Origin: Bradyrhizobium niftali | GTDB taxonomy: Bacteria; Pseudomonadota; Alphaproteobacteria; Rhizobiales; Xanthobacteraceae | Direction of reading: 5' to 3' | Assembly: GCF_004571025.1 (NCBI RefSeq) | Contig: NZ_SPQT01000031.1 | Span: 60,029-124,028, forward strand | Length of the DNA stretch: 64,000 nt | Notes under the pieces: model-generated | What the model saw: the letters and a program-made list of their open reading frames with translations, nothing else | What the model was told of the DNA's origin: nothing | The model's database searches: none | Part shown: in pieces, positions 62,836 to 64,000 of the stretch | Layout of the letters: each line of letters begins with the position of its first letter | Numbering within the stretch: the first letter of the stretch is position 1 | Position numbers and translations under genes: made by a program

Positions 62836-64000
62836 TTAGCGGAGCAGCTGCAGCACGCTCTGCTGCGACTGGTTGGCCAGCGACAGCGCGGAGACCGCGA
62901 TCGACTGGCGGGTCGACAGCGCCTGGCTGTTGGCCGCCTCGACGTTGGTGTCGGCCAGCGTCAGGTTGGACGAACCGGTCTGCAGCACGTTGATCAGGTT
63001 CTTGTTGAAGTCCTGACGAACCTGCACGATCGTCAGGTTCGAACCGAGGCTCGAAGCTTCCGAGCGCAGCGTGCTCGACGCGGAGTTCAGGTTGGTCAGC
63101 ACCTTGTTGGTGGCGGCGTTGTCGATGAAGTCGACGCCACCGGTCAGCGCGGCGAGGCCCAGACCCTTCGAGTTGTAGGTCACGCCGGTGATGCTGAGGT
63201 TCGACTTGCCGGTCTCGTCGAACACCAGCTTGAGCTGGTCGCCGTTCAACAGGTTGACGCCGTTGAACGAGGAGTCCTGCGAGGTCGAGTCGATCTGGTT
63301 CAGGATGTTGTTGTACTGAGACACCAGGTTCGAACGTGAGGTCTGGGCGACCGTATCCTGGACGGGGCTGGAAGCCGTCGAGAACGTCAGCGCCGTGGTC
63401 AGCGTGCCACCGATCGCACCACCCGCGGCGCTCGAACCGATGGTCGAGGACGCGTAGTCGTTGGTGGTGGAGACCGTCAGCAGGCCATTGGCGTCGATCG
63501 TCGCCGTCAGGTTGTTGGCCTGCAGCTTCGAGTTGAGCTGATCGAGCGTCTTGACCGTGCCGCTGGTGCCGTCGCCGAAGGTGACATTGACCGCCGTGCC
63601 GCCGTTGAAGGAGGAGAAGGTCAAGGTCTTGCCGGTGAGGCCGCCGACGCCGGAAGTACGGGCCGCGGTGAACGCGGTCGAGGTCCCGGTGTTGCCGGCG
63701 AAGCCAAGCGCGTTCAGCGCGTTGCCGGTGCCGGTGATCGACAGATCGGCGTTGACGCCGGTCGAGAGCTTGAGCTGGCCCGAGGCGTTGATCGACGAGT
63801 TGGTCTGGCCGGTGGCCGTCGCAAGCGTCGCGGTGCCGTTGGCGTTGACCGTCGCGGTCTGCACGCCGGTGGCAAGATCGATCGCCTTCAGCACGTCGTT
63901 GACGTTGCCGCCCTGCAGATAGACGGTCGAGTTGCCGTTGCCGTCGGTGAGGACGTTACCGCTGGCACCGAAGCCGCTCGGAACGCTCGGAGCACCGGTC
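62836..64000 (-). CDS. fliC: Large flagellin, C-terminal part (5' end beyond window)
   Basis: Third member of the tandem array. Only about 388 C-terminal codons lie inside; the frame is open to base 64000 and continues beyond. The C-terminal ~250 residues are nearly identical to those of the second flagellin. Upstream residues show the second copy of the internal module (NGNSTVYLQGGNVNDVLKAIDLATGVQTA region). A strong terminator follows it. Confidence 0.93.
   Translation of the reverse strand, partial: TGAPSVPSGFGASGNVLTDGNGNSTVYLQGGNVNDVLKAIDLATGVQTATVNANGTATLATATGQTNSSINASGQLKLSTGVNADLSITGTGNALNALGFAGNTGTSTAFTAARTSGVGGLTGKTLTFSSFNGGTAVNVTFGDGTSGTVKTLDQLNSKLQANNLTATIDANGLLTVSTTNDYASSTIGSSAAGGAIGGTLTTALTFSTASSPVQDTVAQTSRSNLVSQYNNILNQIDSTSQDSSFNGVNLLNGDQLKLVFDETGKSNLSITGVTYNSKGLGLAALTGGVDFIDNAATNKVLTNLNSASSTLRSEASSLGSNLTIVQVRQDFNKNLINVLQTGSSNLTLADTNVEAANSQALSTRQSIAVSALSLANQSQQSVLQLLR

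Overview
The window is high-GC alphaproteobacterial chromosome, most likely Bradyrhizobium or a close relative. The signs are very large (about 760 aa) tandem flagellins, a Caulobacter-type flagellar regulatory layout (CckA, FliX, FlaF, sigma-54 promoters, CtrA-type TTAA-N7-TTAA boxes), a DksA with one cysteine, and dispersed palindromic repeats. About 60 protein genes can be supported. I saw no rRNA, tRNA, CRISPR array, insertion sequence or prophage.

Region 1 (1-22,100) is metabolic and accessory. It begins with a minus-strand pentose module (xylulokinase, RbsA-type ATPase, truncated RbsC-type permease). Two small genes, a SET-domain protein with a Lys/Ala tail and a small exported protein follow. 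Next is a TetR-linked set: a TetR regulator divergent from a carotenoid-cleavage-type oxygenase, and a pair of integral membrane proteins (the second YciB-like). The oxygenase and the membrane pair have near-identical promoter/operator modules. Further on are an SH3-domain exported protein, class I fumarase, a GST, a lectin-like exported protein, a NitT/TauT-type ABC transporter with a Crp/Fnr regulator and an allophanate hydrolase-like amidase, and a Tim44-like protein.

Region 2 (22,598-48,600 and 53,462-64,000) is a large flagellar locus. It runs cckA, flhB-fliR-fliQ-fliE-flgC-flgB (minus), fliO-fliP (plus), a 1247-aa AMIN-like/TPR exported protein, motE-like, DUF6468, fliM and fliL (minus), flgF-flgG-flgA-flgH (plus), fliX (minus), flgI-rod-binding protein-flgN-like and flaG-like (plus), flaF plus a frameshifted small gene (minus), and at least three tandem flagellin genes (minus). 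The large size of the flagellins fits the thick subpolar flagellum known in Bradyrhizobium. The divergent intergenic regions carry CtrA-type boxes, FlbD/ftr-like 13-bp palindromes and two clear sigma-54 promoters. This suggests that the CckA-CtrA cell-cycle pathway drives the early genes and FlbD/sigma-54 the middle genes.

Two blocks interrupt the flagellar locus. One (35,179-41,700) holds a TPR protein, a FecR-domain protein and a 1275-aa VCBS/RTX surface protein with a His-rich tail. The other (48,910-53,300) holds a hydratase, an NAD-dependent reductase, two HxlR regulators, DksA and an NAD(P)-binding protein. Dispersed repeats lie in many gaps: five copies of a hairpin element beginning CGTCATTGCGAG, two 104-bp copies of a double-hairpin element in opposite orientation 49 kb apart, and single copies of two other inverted-repeat elements.
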